Of a DNA stretch of 64,000 nucleotides, positions 27,006 to 36,081 are shown one piece after another. Source of the stretch: Verrucomicrobiales bacterium (GTDB lineage Bacteria > Verrucomicrobiota > Verrucomicrobiia > Verrucomicrobiales > DEV007); the NCBI GenBank assembly GCA_029213265.1, contig JARGNG010000011.1:1-64000 (forward strand), in the 5' to 3' direction. Within the stretch, counting starts at the first letter, position 1. Every line of letters begins with the position of its first letter. The notes beneath the pieces are model-generated. The model was not told the origin of the DNA and did no database searches. It was given only the letters and a program-made list of their open reading frames with translations. The translations under genes and the position numbers were made by a program.

Positions 27006-27563
27006 ATGCCTCTCACCGAAAATATTTCTATGCTCTCTGCGATTCCCGGATGGGGAATCGGAGCGATCTGCTCGGTCATCCCGTTTCTGGTAGCCGCGCT
27101 TCGACGGCAGTGGCTCCTCGCAGTTCTCGTCGTTGCCATCTGTATACTGGCTGGAATCGCAGGAGGATGGGCCCCGGCAGCCTGGTCGACTTTGATCCTG
27201 TTCCTCTTTGTTCTCGTTTCGCCAACCAGTGGCACCGGCAGCGCGGCCCTGCTCGTCATCGTCGCGATGGCCGGAGTGATGCTCTATGCCGTCGAATTGC
27301 GCCTTCCGGAAGTCTATTCAAAAACAGGGCTGCCGTCCCTGATCGGCCTTGTGGGGAACCCGACCGATGACTCCTCTGTTCCTCCCGGGAGTTCCTGGCG
27401 GGTTTTCACCTCCCCTGATGGAAGAAAGATGACCGCCAAGGTGGAAAAAGTGGAAGGAGATCAGGTCACTATCGAAAGAAAGGACGGACAACGTTTCACA
27501 ACCCGGCTCTATCGATTTTCGGAAGAAGACCAGGAGCATCTTCGCACGCTTTCGAGGCGGTAA
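27006..27563 (+). CDS. Small membrane protein with C-terminal SHD1-like domain
   Basis: With the ATG at 27006 (MPLTENISMLS) the protein has 185 residues: four hydrophobic helices in about 12-105, then a soluble C-terminus, PDGRKMTAKVEKVEGDQVTIERKDGQRF (split by residues around 130-160). This resembles the SHD1 (Sla1 homology 1) beta domain that many PVC exported proteins carry. Helices and soluble part together look like a membrane-bound adaptor. No enzymatic motif is visible. It stands alone between the M14 enzyme and the DUF1080 gene. Confidence 0.7.
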   Translation: MPLTENISMLSAIPGWGIGAICSVIPFLVAALRRQWLLAVLVVAICILAGIAGGWAPAAWSTLILFLFVLVSPTSGTGSAALLVIVAMAGVMLYAVELRLPEVYSKTGLPSLIGLVGNPTDDSSVPPGSSWRVFTSPDGRKMTAKVEKVEGDQVTIERKDGQRFTTRLYRFSEEDQEHLRTLSRR

Positions 27564-27632
27564 ATACGATCATCGAGTTCCCGCGACTGCGTAGTTGTCA
27601 GGCGGCCCATGGAATGGTGCAATCCTGTCCTC

Positions 27633-29069
27633 ATGAATCGCTTCTTTATTACCCTGCTCCTGTCGGCCCTCGCCTCGGCATCGGCTTTCGCCCAAGAAAA
27701 GAAACCGGACCCGAATCGGATTGCCGGAAAAGAATCGCTCGATCGGATTGAGGCCATCGATAGCTGGAAAACAATCTTTAACGGCAAAGACCTAGCGGGC
27801 TGGCACGGAGATACAGAGGGCTATGTCGTTAAAGACGGCATTCTCGTCTGCCAAAAAGGGGCCAAAAACCTTTACACCGATAACGAGTATTCGGATTTCG
27901 TTTTCAAATTTCAGTTCAAGCTCACGGAAAGCGGGAACAATGGTCTGGGAATCCGCGTTCCGAAAGACGGCGGGGCTTCTTCCCATGGCATGGAACTGCA
28001 AATCCTCGACCATCGCGGAACGCGTTACAACGAGACGTCAAAGGACGGGAAGCGAAAGCTGACCTGGCTGAAACCCTGGCAGGTCCATGGCTCCATCTAC
28101 GGGATCTATCCGGCAAAGACAGGATATCTGAAACCGCTCGATCAGTGGAACGAACAGATTGTCATCTGCATCGAAGACCACATCAAAGTCATTCTCAATG
28201 GCGCGGTCATCGTCGATGCGTTTCTTGATGACATCACTCCCGTCGACGGAAATGACCATCCGGGAATACGGCGTCGCTCCGGGCACATCATGTTTGCGGG
28301 GCATAGCGACCACATCGAATTCAAAGACATTTCTGTCGCCGAGTTCTCCCTTTCTCCGCCGACTCCCAACTCGGAAGCCGACAACCAGCCGCCCGCAGGA
28401 TTCCAGGCCCTCTTCAACGGGAAAGATCTCACCGGATGGAAGGGACTCGCGCACAAGGACGCGAGCAAGCGCCGCGCCATGAAAGCGGAGGAAGTGAAAG
28501 AGGCTCAGGCCGCCGCCGACGAGATCATGAACGAGCACTGGAGTGTGAACGAGGGCGTTCTCACTTACACCGGAAAGGGCCAAAGCCTTTGCACGGCAAA
28601 AGACTACGGCGACTTCGAGATGTACTGCGAGTGGAAGATCCCTCCCGGAGCCGACAGCGGGATTTATCTCCGTGGAACTCCACAGATTCAGATCTGGGAT
28701 CCCTGGGATCCGCGCCTCAAAGAGGGCGAAACAATCGAGAGCCCCGAAGACTGGGTCGCTTCCTACAAGAACGGTCGCAACCTCGGTTCCGGCGGCCTCT
28801 GGAACAACAAGCGCGCCAGTAATCGCCCCCTCACCCTCGCCGACAAAAAGCCGGGCGAGTGGAATACTTTCCTCATCCGCATGGTGGGCGACAAAGTAAC
28901 GATCTGGCTGAATGAAAAGCTCATCGTCGATCGCACCGAGTTAGAGAACTACTGGGACCGCGAGGGCGATCGGGATCTCCCCCTTCCCCGCGCCGATCAA
29001 ATCGAGCTGCAGCACCATGGCAGCGAGTTGTTCTTCAAGAATCTCTACATTCGCGAGCTGCCGTATTGA
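27633..29069 (+). CDS. Secreted tandem DUF1080 (3-keto-disaccharide hydrolase-like) protein
   Basis: The ATG at 27633 gives 478 residues with a signal peptide (MNRFFITLLLSALASASAFAQ). Two DUF1080 concanavalin-like domains follow, at about 45-245 (TIFNGKDLAGWHG to GHIMFAGHSDHIEFKDI) and 260-475 (ALFNGKDLTGWKGL to IELQHHGSELFFKNL). The G(D/K)LxGW opening and the terminal HHGS/FKN block are the family marks. DUF1080 proteins include a 3-keto-glucoside hydrolase in PVC and Bacteroidota bacteria. The second domain carries an insert with WDPWDPRLKEGE. It may act with the 3-keto-forming Gfo/Idh/MocA enzymes elsewhere in the window. Confidence 0.9.
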   Translation: MNRFFITLLLSALASASAFAQEKKPDPNRIAGKESLDRIEAIDSWKTIFNGKDLAGWHGDTEGYVVKDGILVCQKGAKNLYTDNEYSDFVFKFQFKLTESGNNGLGIRVPKDGGASSHGMELQILDHRGTRYNETSKDGKRKLTWLKPWQVHGSIYGIYPAKTGYLKPLDQWNEQIVICIEDHIKVILNGAVIVDAFLDDITPVDGNDHPGIRRRSGHIMFAGHSDHIEFKDISVAEFSLSPPTPNSEADNQPPAGFQALFNGKDLTGWKGLAHKDASKRRAMKAEEVKEAQAAADEIMNEHWSVNEGVLTYTGKGQSLCTAKDYGDFEMYCEWKIPPGADSGIYLRGTPQIQIWDPWDPRLKEGETIESPEDWVASYKNGRNLGSGGLWNNKRASNRPLTLADKKPGEWNTFLIRMVGDKVTIWLNEKLIVDRTELENYWDREGDRDLPLPRADQIELQHHGSELFFKNLYIRELPY

Positions 29070-29178
29070 TCGGCAAAGCGGCGGATCCCACCGGTACCAT
29101 TCGGCATTCGGCCATCAGGCACTCCGCCGGTAATTTAGGAAGCCTAAAAAACCGGACGCACCAAGTGCATCCCTACAA

Positions 29179-29206
29179 AAAAGCCGGGGATCTCTCCCCG
29201 GCTTTT
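29179..29206. terminator. Bidirectional rho-independent terminator
   Basis: A 12-base perfect stem (AAAAGCCGGGGA and TCCCCGGCTTTT) with a 4-base loop has A- and T-runs on its two sides, so it can end both the DUF1080 transcript and the convergent DUF1501 transcript. Confidence 0.88.
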
Positions 29207-29257
29207 CGAAAACAGGCGGGCAACCTTTCGATTGGCCCTCCAAATTGTATCGCAATA

Positions 29258-30553
29258 TCAAGCAAACAGATCCAAGACCGGCTTTCCTTTGTGAGCGACG
29301 GTGAAAGGACGCTTGCTCGGGCTATAAAGCACCTGATCGAGCGGGAGACCGAGAGCGTGAGCCACCGTTGCATTAAAATCCTGAATCTTGACAGGGTTCT
29401 CCGCGACATTCTCCGCGCCTTCGTCGGTCTTTCCGTAAGTGATACCGCCCTTGAGACCACCGCCGGCGAGAACCGAGCTGAAGGCCTTGGGATAGTGGTC
29501 ACGTCCTGCATTCTGGTTGATGCGGGGCGTCCGGCCAAACTCCGTCGTCAGCACCACAACCGTTTCCTCCAGCTTTCCGCGACGGTCGAGATCTTCGAGA
29601 AGAGCAGACATGGCCTGGTCGAGAATGGCACACTTGTCAGGGGCCGAGACAAACACATTGTTATGCATATCCCATCCACCGAGGCTGACCTCCACGGAAC
29701 GGACATCATGCTCAATGAGGCGCCGTGCGAGAAGACATCCCTGACCGAAAGGATCCCTGCCATAGCGTTCGCGGGTCATTTCGTCTTCCTGGCTCAAGTC
29801 AAAAGCCTGAAGATCCTTACTCTTCATGATACGAACCGCGTCATCATACATCGAAGTGTAGGCCCGCACCTGCTTGACGTTGTAGCGCTCGTGAAATTCG
29901 GAATCAAATTTCCCGGCCAGTTCGAGACGCTGGTCGAACATCTCCTGGTTCACGCCGCGAAGCTTGGAGTTTTTCAATCCTGAATTCGGATCATTGATGG
30001 CGAGCGGCTCGTACTGAGGCTCGAAGAATCCACCGCCACCATTGATGCGGCTGTTTCCACCGATGAAGACAGAACCGGGCAGATTCGTGTTCATGCGCCC
30101 TTTGTATTTTAGAGCCCAGGCACCGATTCCGGGGTGGCGGATCGTAGCACGCTGCTCATAGCTGGTGTGCATGAGGTAGTTTCCCTGATCGTGCGCACCG
30201 GCGGTCGAAGTCAGTGAACGAACAATCGCGAGCTTGTCGGCATGACCGGCCAGCGAAGGGAGATACTCGGAAATTCGAACTCCGTCCGCGTTGGTGTTGA
30301 TCGTTTTCGTCTGCCCCTGATTCTCGTGTCCCGGCTTCGTATCGAAGGTGTCGAGATGAGTCATTCCCCCACCCATGTAGAGGTAAATGATATGTTTGGC
30401 AGCTCCGGCGCGCTGAGGAATCCCGAGGTTGGGTCCCAGGGCCGCGTTGCTGCGACTCGTCATTCCAAGCGCTCCGACTCCGAGGAAGGTCTTGGCAGTT
30501 CCCTCCATGAAGCGTCGGCGGCTCCATTCATCTGATTTGTTCAGGGTATTCAT
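29258..30553 (-). CDS. DUF1501 secreted sulfatase-like protein (Tat-type leader)
   Basis: The ATG at 30553 (MNTLNKSDEWSRRRFMEG) gives 431 residues with a twin-Arg motif (SRRRFMEG) and hydrophobic stretch, so Tat export is likely. The body is a DUF1501 fold of the alkaline-phosphatase-like superfamily: YLYMGGGMTHLDTFDTKPG, VRSLTSTAGAHDQGNYLMHT, SLGGWDMHNN, VVVLTTEFGRTPRIN and GRDHYPKAFSSVLAGGGLKGG. The metal residues of true sulfatases are only partly kept. It follows the DUF1549/DUF1553 gene with a 43-base gap in the same direction, the usual pair in PVC genomes. Its function in the pair is unknown. The longer start at 30685 overlaps the partner gene and is rejected. Confidence 0.9.
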   Translation of the reverse strand: MNTLNKSDEWSRRRFMEGTAKTFLGVGALGMTSRSNAALGPNLGIPQRAGAAKHIIYLYMGGGMTHLDTFDTKPGHENQGQTKTINTNADGVRISEYLPSLAGHADKLAIVRSLTSTAGAHDQGNYLMHTSYEQRATIRHPGIGAWALKYKGRMNTNLPGSVFIGGNSRINGGGGFFEPQYEPLAINDPNSGLKNSKLRGVNQEMFDQRLELAGKFDSEFHERYNVKQVRAYTSMYDDAVRIMKSKDLQAFDLSQEDEMTRERYGRDPFGQGCLLARRLIEHDVRSVEVSLGGWDMHNNVFVSAPDKCAILDQAMSALLEDLDRRGKLEETVVVLTTEFGRTPRINQNAGRDHYPKAFSSVLAGGGLKGGITYGKTDEGAENVAENPVKIQDFNATVAHALGLPLDQVLYSPSKRPFTVAHKGKPVLDLFA

Positions 30554-30596
30554 ACGATAGTGGTGGTGGCGGTTGAGTGAAGATACGGGTGAAAGT

Positions 30597-32948
30597 CTAT
30601 TCGACAAAAATAAATTGCTGGGTGTTGAGAAGGGCCCAGACGATTCCCTCGTAGGCTTGATCACCGTGTTTTTCGATTTCGCCAAGGGAGAGTTTCATTT
30701 CGCGCTCGGTCGGTTCGCGGGTCAGCATGGCCTGAAAGATCATGCGGGTTTTCTCCTCCGGATCTCCCGCCTCATGAATGCGTTTGCCGAAGACAGCGAA
30801 CTGATTCGTCAAAGCCTCGACGATCGTTCCATTGAGGAGATTCAAAGCTTGGGGAACCGATGCGTGGTAGGCGGCATTCTCGATCACTTCCCGGTCGGAC
30901 TGTCCAAACTCACGAAGGAAATGTCCCCGGCGAGCCGGCGACTCCAACTCCGAGGCCCGTGCCATTTGAGCAACCAGACTGGTGTAGGTCTTGTACTCCC
31001 GGTTCTTCTGATCTTTCCAGGCCTTCGCCTGCTTTCTGTCCAGATCAGCGGGCGGCTTCGGAAACTCCGGCTTGGGCAGCTTCGTCAGAACGGCCTGCTC
31101 GCCCTGCCCTTCGGAATTCATCTGACCTCCGGACATGGACATTTCGCTCATTCCCATAGCGAGGAGGAGCTCGTCCCCGGTGACTTTTTCCCCGACATTC
31201 TTGTAGCCGATATCCGAGATGACCTTGCGGGATTGAGAACGAAACGAGTTCAGATCGTTTCGCAGTTTCCTGTAAAGTTCTTCGTCCTCGGCATCGCGAG
31301 CCGCATACATCTTTTTCAGAACGGCTTCCTCCTTCGGCTTAAACTTGGCATAGGCGCCGGCCACTTCATTGACCATCGCGATAAAGTCCTCTTCGCTGCG
31401 ATCTTCGAGAGCGGAATAGATGCGGCGAACTTTCTCCACGGAAGCGAGCTGGCTTTTCAGACGCGGGCGATAGCCGTCCGCTTCCGGAAGCGCGAGGGCC
31501 ACGATCGAGTCCCAGATTTGCTCGGCCGTCATCCGGCGAAGAACGGGCCCTGCAAAGTGGTAAGGCGTTCCCAGGACCATTTCACCGGTATAGGCAGCGC
31601 GCTGGTAGGTCTCCGTATTGTAGAGAACCTCCTGATACTTTCGCATGTCGTAATTGAGGTCACGCATGAGGCGCTCGAGCTCCACAAGAAGCTCCGGGTT
31701 GGCAACCGGAGTGGTTTCGGTCAATTCGTCGACCGGCTCAAAAACGCCGTGGCCGAATACCTTTTTCCAAAGACGGTTTGCGATCACCTTCGTAAAGGTG
31801 GGATTCTCCTTGGAAGTCATCCAGTCGGCGTAAGCCTGAATGGCGCTCTCGTCGATGTTCTCCAGATCGATTTCTGCACCGAACATGGTCGCGGGTTTGA
31901 CCGGGTCGTTCGGCTTCGCATCGTCATACTGATAGTCATGCGGCAGCTTGAGTGTCTTCTCTTTCTCGCTCGTTTGAACATAGCGAAGAGGATTATAGAG
32001 ATCGTTGATCGCGTTGCGAACCTGACGGGATTCGTGATTGTACGATTCGTAGGCCTCAATCGAACGCTTGGCGGCAGCCTCAAACTGCTTTTCATTCATG
32101 CCGTAGCGCTCCAGCAACCGGGTCCAGGATTTCTCGTTCTTCTTGTAGTTATCCACTTGCGACATCCGGGTGATCGAGGGGAATTTCTCAACCCCAACCG
32201 CCTTCTGGTGCATCGCTGTCCGCTCCTCCTTCTGCACCCGTGTAAGGGCCGCGCGATTGTCGGACTCGTAGCTTCTCGTATCCATTCCGTAGGAAAATGC
32301 AGCCATGTGGAAGTAGTCCATTTGGGTCCACTTATCGAAAGGGTGATTGTGACACTGCGCACACTCAAGCCGGGTTCCCAGAAACACCCGCACCGTATTC
32401 GACATGTTGTCGAGAGGCATTCCGCGGTCTCTCAGGTAATAACCGACCGCACCGTTCTCCCAAATCTTTCCAGTCGCGGAAACCATCTCATGAACGAACT
32501 GGTCGTAGGGCTTGTTGCTCTCGAGGGCCTCCTTGAGCCAAAGTTGATAGGCGGCCTCTGCCTGGGGAGCCCCGTTTCCGAGGGAGGTGTTGATTCGTAA
32601 TACATCGGCCCAGAAATTATAGGCGTGACTGACATGCCCATCGCTCTCGATGAGATCAGCAATCAGCTGCTCCCGCTTTCTCGGGTAGGTCGATCCGTGA
32701 AAGTTCTCCGCTTCCTCGATCGTCGGAATGCGTCCCGCGATGTCCAGATAAGCCCGGCGGACAAAGGTCGCGTCGTTGACACCTTCATTGGGATTCAACT
32801 GATTCTTCGCGAGGCCGGCTTCGACGAGTTGGTCAATTTTCGCGGCCGCCTTCTTGATATTGAACTCCTTCTCCGGCTTCGCAGAAAAGGAGGAAAGGGT
32901 AAACGCAGTGACAGCGGAAAGGGCAAGGAAGAGTGGTGGCTTCTTCAT
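30597..32948 (-). CDS. DUF1549/DUF1553 (PSCyt2/PSD1) secreted protein
   Basis: The 783-residue protein has a signal peptide (LSAVTAFTLSSFSA), then DUF1549 (about 35-245: KIDQLVEAGLAKN, YLDIAGRIPTIEEAE, LECAQCHNHPFDKW) and DUF1553 (about 340-600, with ANRLWKKVFGHGVFEPVDEL). The CxxCH in AQCHNH is a cytochrome-like signature, though here it is the only one. This two-domain protein is found almost only in Planctomycetota and Verrucomicrobiota, next to DUF1501 genes as here. The pair is usually linked to complex polysaccharide use, but the biochemical role is not known. The last 150 residues include a charged linker before the final DUF1553 part. Confidence 0.9.
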   Translation of the reverse strand: MKKPPLFLALSAVTAFTLSSFSAKPEKEFNIKKAAAKIDQLVEAGLAKNQLNPNEGVNDATFVRRAYLDIAGRIPTIEEAENFHGSTYPRKREQLIADLIESDGHVSHAYNFWADVLRINTSLGNGAPQAEAAYQLWLKEALESNKPYDQFVHEMVSATGKIWENGAVGYYLRDRGMPLDNMSNTVRVFLGTRLECAQCHNHPFDKWTQMDYFHMAAFSYGMDTRSYESDNRAALTRVQKEERTAMHQKAVGVEKFPSITRMSQVDNYKKNEKSWTRLLERYGMNEKQFEAAAKRSIEAYESYNHESRQVRNAINDLYNPLRYVQTSEKEKTLKLPHDYQYDDAKPNDPVKPATMFGAEIDLENIDESAIQAYADWMTSKENPTFTKVIANRLWKKVFGHGVFEPVDELTETTPVANPELLVELERLMRDLNYDMRKYQEVLYNTETYQRAAYTGEMVLGTPYHFAGPVLRRMTAEQIWDSIVALALPEADGYRPRLKSQLASVEKVRRIYSALEDRSEEDFIAMVNEVAGAYAKFKPKEEAVLKKMYAARDAEDEELYRKLRNDLNSFRSQSRKVISDIGYKNVGEKVTGDELLLAMGMSEMSMSGGQMNSEGQGEQAVLTKLPKPEFPKPPADLDRKQAKAWKDQKNREYKTYTSLVAQMARASELESPARRGHFLREFGQSDREVIENAAYHASVPQALNLLNGTIVEALTNQFAVFGKRIHEAGDPEEKTRMIFQAMLTREPTEREMKLSLGEIEKHGDQAYEGIVWALLNTQQFIFVE

Positions 32949-33117
32949 AAAAGAGGAAATGACAAGTGGTGATTACGAAAAGAATACCCCGAAACGTGGA
33001 AATTGTTGCAACTTGCATTCGCCTCAATCGCGCTAGGTGGTTAAGACAGATGAACTAACCAAATCGCCGCGATGGCGTATAAGGCAGGAATCCCTTCAAC
33101 AAGGTAAGGTCATCGGC

Positions 33118-33405
33118 CTAACCCTGTTTGCTTTCTCCCTCACCCGACGGGCCATGCATCCGGAGTTCCTCGATCATCCCGTCGATCTGATCGACATGCT
33201 TGAGAGGAGCACGACGACGCAGATGCTTGTTCCAGAGAACTTCGCGAAACCGCTCCATCTCTTCGAGAGGCAGAATTTCATGCTTTTCCCACTCAGGATC
33301 AGATTTTCGAGTCGAATAGAACTCCCAGCGACTCGCATGAATCGTTGCCCGAAAGTACATTTTCTCGCCATCTTCGGCCCGGCCGCTCCATTCGTGCTTG
33401 GTCAT
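33118..33405 (-). CDS. Small conserved-type hypothetical protein downstream of hisC
   Basis: From MTKHEWSGRAEDGEK it has 95 residues, is rich in Glu, Arg and Lys, and shows no signal peptide, membrane segment or motif that I know. Its ATG overlaps the end of hisC by 4 bases (ATGA), so it is probably translated with hisC. A mixed helix-strand small domain is likely (KMYFRATIHASRWEFYSTRKS, broken by loops). A role in histidine synthesis is not indicated beyond this linkage. A longer frame to 33438 exists but would overlap hisC further. Confidence 0.6.
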   Translation of the reverse strand: MTKHEWSGRAEDGEKMYFRATIHASRWEFYSTRKSDPEWEKHEILPLEEMERFREVLWNKHLRRRAPLKHVDQIDGMIEELRMHGPSGEGESKQG

Positions 33406-34499
33406 TTGTTGAGAACTTCCTTCAAGGTCGCAATGCAACGACGATTCTGATCCATCGTCCCAACCGAAATCCGCACCCAGTCCGGCAGCTTGTAGCCACG
33501 CATCGCCCGGATGATCACCCCTTTCTTCAGCATCCCGTCAAAAACGGCATCGCCGTCCCCGACGTTCACGAGAACGAAATTGGCAACGCTCGGAACATAT
33601 TCAAGGCCCATTTCTTCAAAGGCCGATTGGAGAAAGGCAAGACCCTCGTCATTGAGATCGCGAGTTCGTTGCTGATGCTCTTCGTCCCCCAACCCGGCAA
33701 TCGCTCCCGCCTGGGCGATCGAATTGGTATTGAAAGGCTGACGACACTTCTGGAGAACCTCCGCAATCTCCGGAGTCGTAATTCCGTATCCGATTCGCAA
33801 TCCGGCGAGTCCCTGGATTTTCGAAAAGGTCCTCATGATGACGACGTTCCGTCCCTCTTTTACGTATTTCATCGTATTGGGCGGCTCGTGCAGAAACTCG
33901 TAGTAGGCCTCATCGAAAATCACCATGACGTGTTCCGGAACCTTTTCCATGAATCGCGCGATTTCCTCCTCCCCCACCATCGTCCCGGTAGGGTTGTTCG
34001 GATTGGCGATGAAAACCTTCTTCGTCTTCGGCGTGATCGCAGCCGCCATCGCATCGAGATCGTGAACAAATCCGGGATCCGGAATCTCGATTGTCTCCGC
34101 GCCGAACAAGGTCGCCATGAGCTTGTAGACGACAAAGGCATGCTCGGCGGCAATCACATTGTCGCCCGGATCGAGAAAGCCGTGACCGATCAACTCGATG
34201 ATTTCATTTGAGCCATTTCCCAAAATGATATTTTCGCGTCCGAGACCGAACTTCTCCGCAATCGCCGTGCGCAATTTGTATCCGCCACCGTCGGGATAAA
34301 TATGAACGCCCTCCGCCGCCTCCTTCATCGCCTCAATTGCCTTCGGCGAGGGACCGAGCGGGTTCTCGTTGGAGGCAATCTTGATGATATCCGACGGATC
34401 GAGACCAAGTTCCCGGGCCGTTTCCTCAATTGGTTTTCCGGGGTCGTAGGCGACTAGACCTTCCAACCAGGGATGCGCGTGTTCGGTGATGCTGGACAT
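33402..34499 (-). CDS. hisC: Histidinol-phosphate aminotransferase
   Basis: With the ATG at 34499 (MSSITEHAHPWLEG) the protein has 365 residues, the normal HisC size. Fold-type I PLP motifs are seen: IIKIASNENPLGPSPKA, NIILGNGSNEIIELI, FIANPNNPTGT, VIFDEAYYEF and the PLP lysine in RTFSKIQGLAGLRIGYG. It transfers an amino group from glutamate to imidazole-acetol phosphate in histidine synthesis, and may also serve aromatic amino acids. No other his gene is nearby, which is common when hisC stands alone. The upstream start at 34547 adds unconserved residues. Confidence 0.92.
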   Translation of the reverse strand: MSSITEHAHPWLEGLVAYDPGKPIEETARELGLDPSDIIKIASNENPLGPSPKAIEAMKEAAEGVHIYPDGGGYKLRTAIAEKFGLGRENIILGNGSNEIIELIGHGFLDPGDNVIAAEHAFVVYKLMATLFGAETIEIPDPGFVHDLDAMAAAITPKTKKVFIANPNNPTGTMVGEEEIARFMEKVPEHVMVIFDEAYYEFLHEPPNTMKYVKEGRNVVIMRTFSKIQGLAGLRIGYGITTPEIAEVLQKCRQPFNTNSIAQAGAIAGLGDEEHQQRTRDLNDEGLAFLQSAFEEMGLEYVPSVANFVLVNVGDGDAVFDGMLKKGVIIRAMRGYKLPDWVRISVGTMDQNRRCIATLKEVLNK

Positions 34500-34562
34500 G
34501 AGGGAAGCAAACGGCGGAGGCGGCAAAATGCAACGGGAAACGGTCATTCAGCCCCCAGGATT

Positions 34563-34778
34563 ATGAAATTTGAAAGCGCCTCAGACAACGGTTCGTTTTG
34601 GGAGCTCCTTCCCGACAAACCTCTCGGCGATGACCAATCCGACCACGCGAGCTGTGGGGTTCCCCACCAGACTGATCTCATTAGACGTTTCCCGGACGAA
34701 GACGGTGGAGACTCAATCCGGTGCAGTCAGGAACTCCGGGGTTGGGATGAAAGCTATCTGGCACCCCGCGATGTTTAG
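34563..34778 (+). CDS. Possible small ORF between hisC and the LuxR-type gene
   Basis: A 71-residue frame from MKFESASDNG ends 4 bases inside the 3' end of the convergent LuxR gene. It is acidic, with FWELLPDKPLGDD and PDEDGGD segments and two Cys, and has no recognisable family. There is no clear ribosome-binding site. It is noted because the 275-base gap between two minus-strand genes otherwise holds nothing. Confidence 0.25.
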   Translation: MKFESASDNGSFWELLPDKPLGDDQSDHASCGVPHQTDLIRRFPDEDGGDSIRCSQELRGWDESYLAPRDV

Positions 34779-35554
34779 GGCGCTTCCCCTCCATCGCCCT
34801 TGAGAAACCGTGCCATCAGAGCGGCCTGGGAGTTCACCGAGAAATGCCGGTAGATGGACTTGCAATACCCATTCACCGTATGAATCGACAAGCCGAGTTG
34901 ATCGGCGATGGATTTTCGATCTGCCCCGTCGAGGAGGAGATTCAAGACGATCCGCTCCCGCGGCAACAATTTCGGGACGGTTGCGCCCCGGTCCTCCGGC
35001 CATCCCATGAGATGCAACCAGGAAACTTCTGTCAGAATGATATGTGCCATCTTTGCCTCGCGCTCGGTAAACGGTGCCGCGTCAGTGGATCGATAGATAC
35101 CGATCGAACTGCCCGCCTCACCGCCGAGGGGGCGGGTCGAAAAGATCACCGGTCCGATACCCGCCTCGGCCCACAGCCCGGCTGCCTTCGTCTCCAGATA
35201 TACCTCATCCTCTATAATCTGCTCCCGCGTCCGGGTGATATGGGTCTTCTTTCTCTCCAGCTCCTCAAAGAAAGATTGAGCGACCCAACTCATATCCGGG
35301 TGTTCCACGGCCTCGAGAAACGATGCAAACCCCTGCTCATCAAATCCTCCGTGAAGGAGATTTACATACACTTGCGGCTGTCCATTCCCCGGCTGGCACA
35401 TCAGCGCCCAAACCCACGAGTCGGCATGGATCATTTCACAGAGCCCCTCCATTACAAACCGCTTCTTTTCCGCGTGATCTGTACCGAACACCGCTGCGTC
35501 GGCGACGAGACGGACCAAAGCCCTAACGTCAGAATCTTCTAAGTTTGCGCTCAT
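34775..35554 (-). CDS. LuxR-type HTH transcriptional regulator
   Basis: The 259-residue protein ends in a clear LuxR/GerE helix-turn-helix (about 195-255): PKLLPRERIVLNLLLDG, then RKSIADQLGLSIHTVNGYCKSIYRHF. The N-terminal 190 residues are a soluble sensor region (perhaps GAF/PAS-like, with WVWALMCQPGNGQ and GIGPVIFSTRPLGGEAGSSIGIYRS). There is no receiver domain or phosphorylatable Asp, so it senses a ligand or partner directly. The last helix is followed by SVNSQAALMARFL. The target genes are unknown; the large protease gene begins 527 bases upstream in the opposite direction and could be one. Confidence 0.88.
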   Translation of the reverse strand: MSANLEDSDVRALVRLVADAAVFGTDHAEKKRFVMEGLCEMIHADSWVWALMCQPGNGQPQVYVNLLHGGFDEQGFASFLEAVEHPDMSWVAQSFFEELERKKTHITRTREQIIEDEVYLETKAAGLWAEAGIGPVIFSTRPLGGEAGSSIGIYRSTDAAPFTEREAKMAHIILTEVSWLHLMGWPEDRGATVPKLLPRERIVLNLLLDGADRKSIADQLGLSIHTVNGYCKSIYRHFSVNSQAALMARFLKGDGGEAP

Positions 35555-36081
35555 GTCAGGGAACGCTATCCCGCACTTTCTCTATCCTGTCAATCACCCC
35601 CTTATTCTGGTGGGAGGACAGGATCCCGGGAGCCAGTATGAAACAGCCGGCTATCAACTCTGGTAATCATTTTGAAAACCCCGTTCAGATAGAGGTAGAA
35701 ACCCATGAACTTACCTTCGGAAAAGATCGAGTCATTCGAACCAACTCACCTGTAGTGATTTCCCAACGGACGCAGCCGCGATTGGGCTCAGATGACCTGG
35801 CTCGACCAGGGCAGCTTGACCGGCATTGAACGATGACTCCGGCAGGGAAGACAAACGGGGTCTTCAGCGGCCGGCTTTCTCTGCCGGCTCCGTCAAACAT
35901 GAATCTACTTTCTGCCCCGTCCAGATTTGTCAGATTGTCCTTTCCGATCATCCGTTTCCAGAGCATTCTCGATTGGCAAACCGAAAAGCAATTCGTTCGG
36001 TAATACTTCCTCATAAAATCATACAGAGAGACAGTCTCCATTTGATCCATGCCTTTTGCCTGATGCCAAAGGCATCCCCTC
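35555..36081. other. 527-base intergenic region between LuxR regulator and giant protease
   Basis: The region must hold the promoters of both divergent genes. One short plus-strand frame (35638-35829, MKQPAINSGN to RPGQLDRH, 63 residues) has a protein-like look (VETHELTFGKDRVIR) but no ribosome-binding site, start evidence or family, so it may be a remnant or a small unknown protein. An inverted repeat near 35870-35895 (GCCGGCTTTCTCTGCCGGC) forms a 6-base stem hairpin. No other structure was seen. Confidence 0.4.

Noticed and set aside
30573..32600. 675-residue open frame on the plus strand
   Set aside because: It lies wholly antisense to the DUF1549/DUF1553 gene, whose product has clear domains and a signal peptide; the antisense protein has low-complexity, non-family sequence.
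33112..33130. AACCCTGTT word on the plus strand near 33120
   Set aside because: It falls at the 3' end of the small hypothetical gene (KQG stop) in the opposite orientation and lacks the TGACYY context, so it is probably chance.
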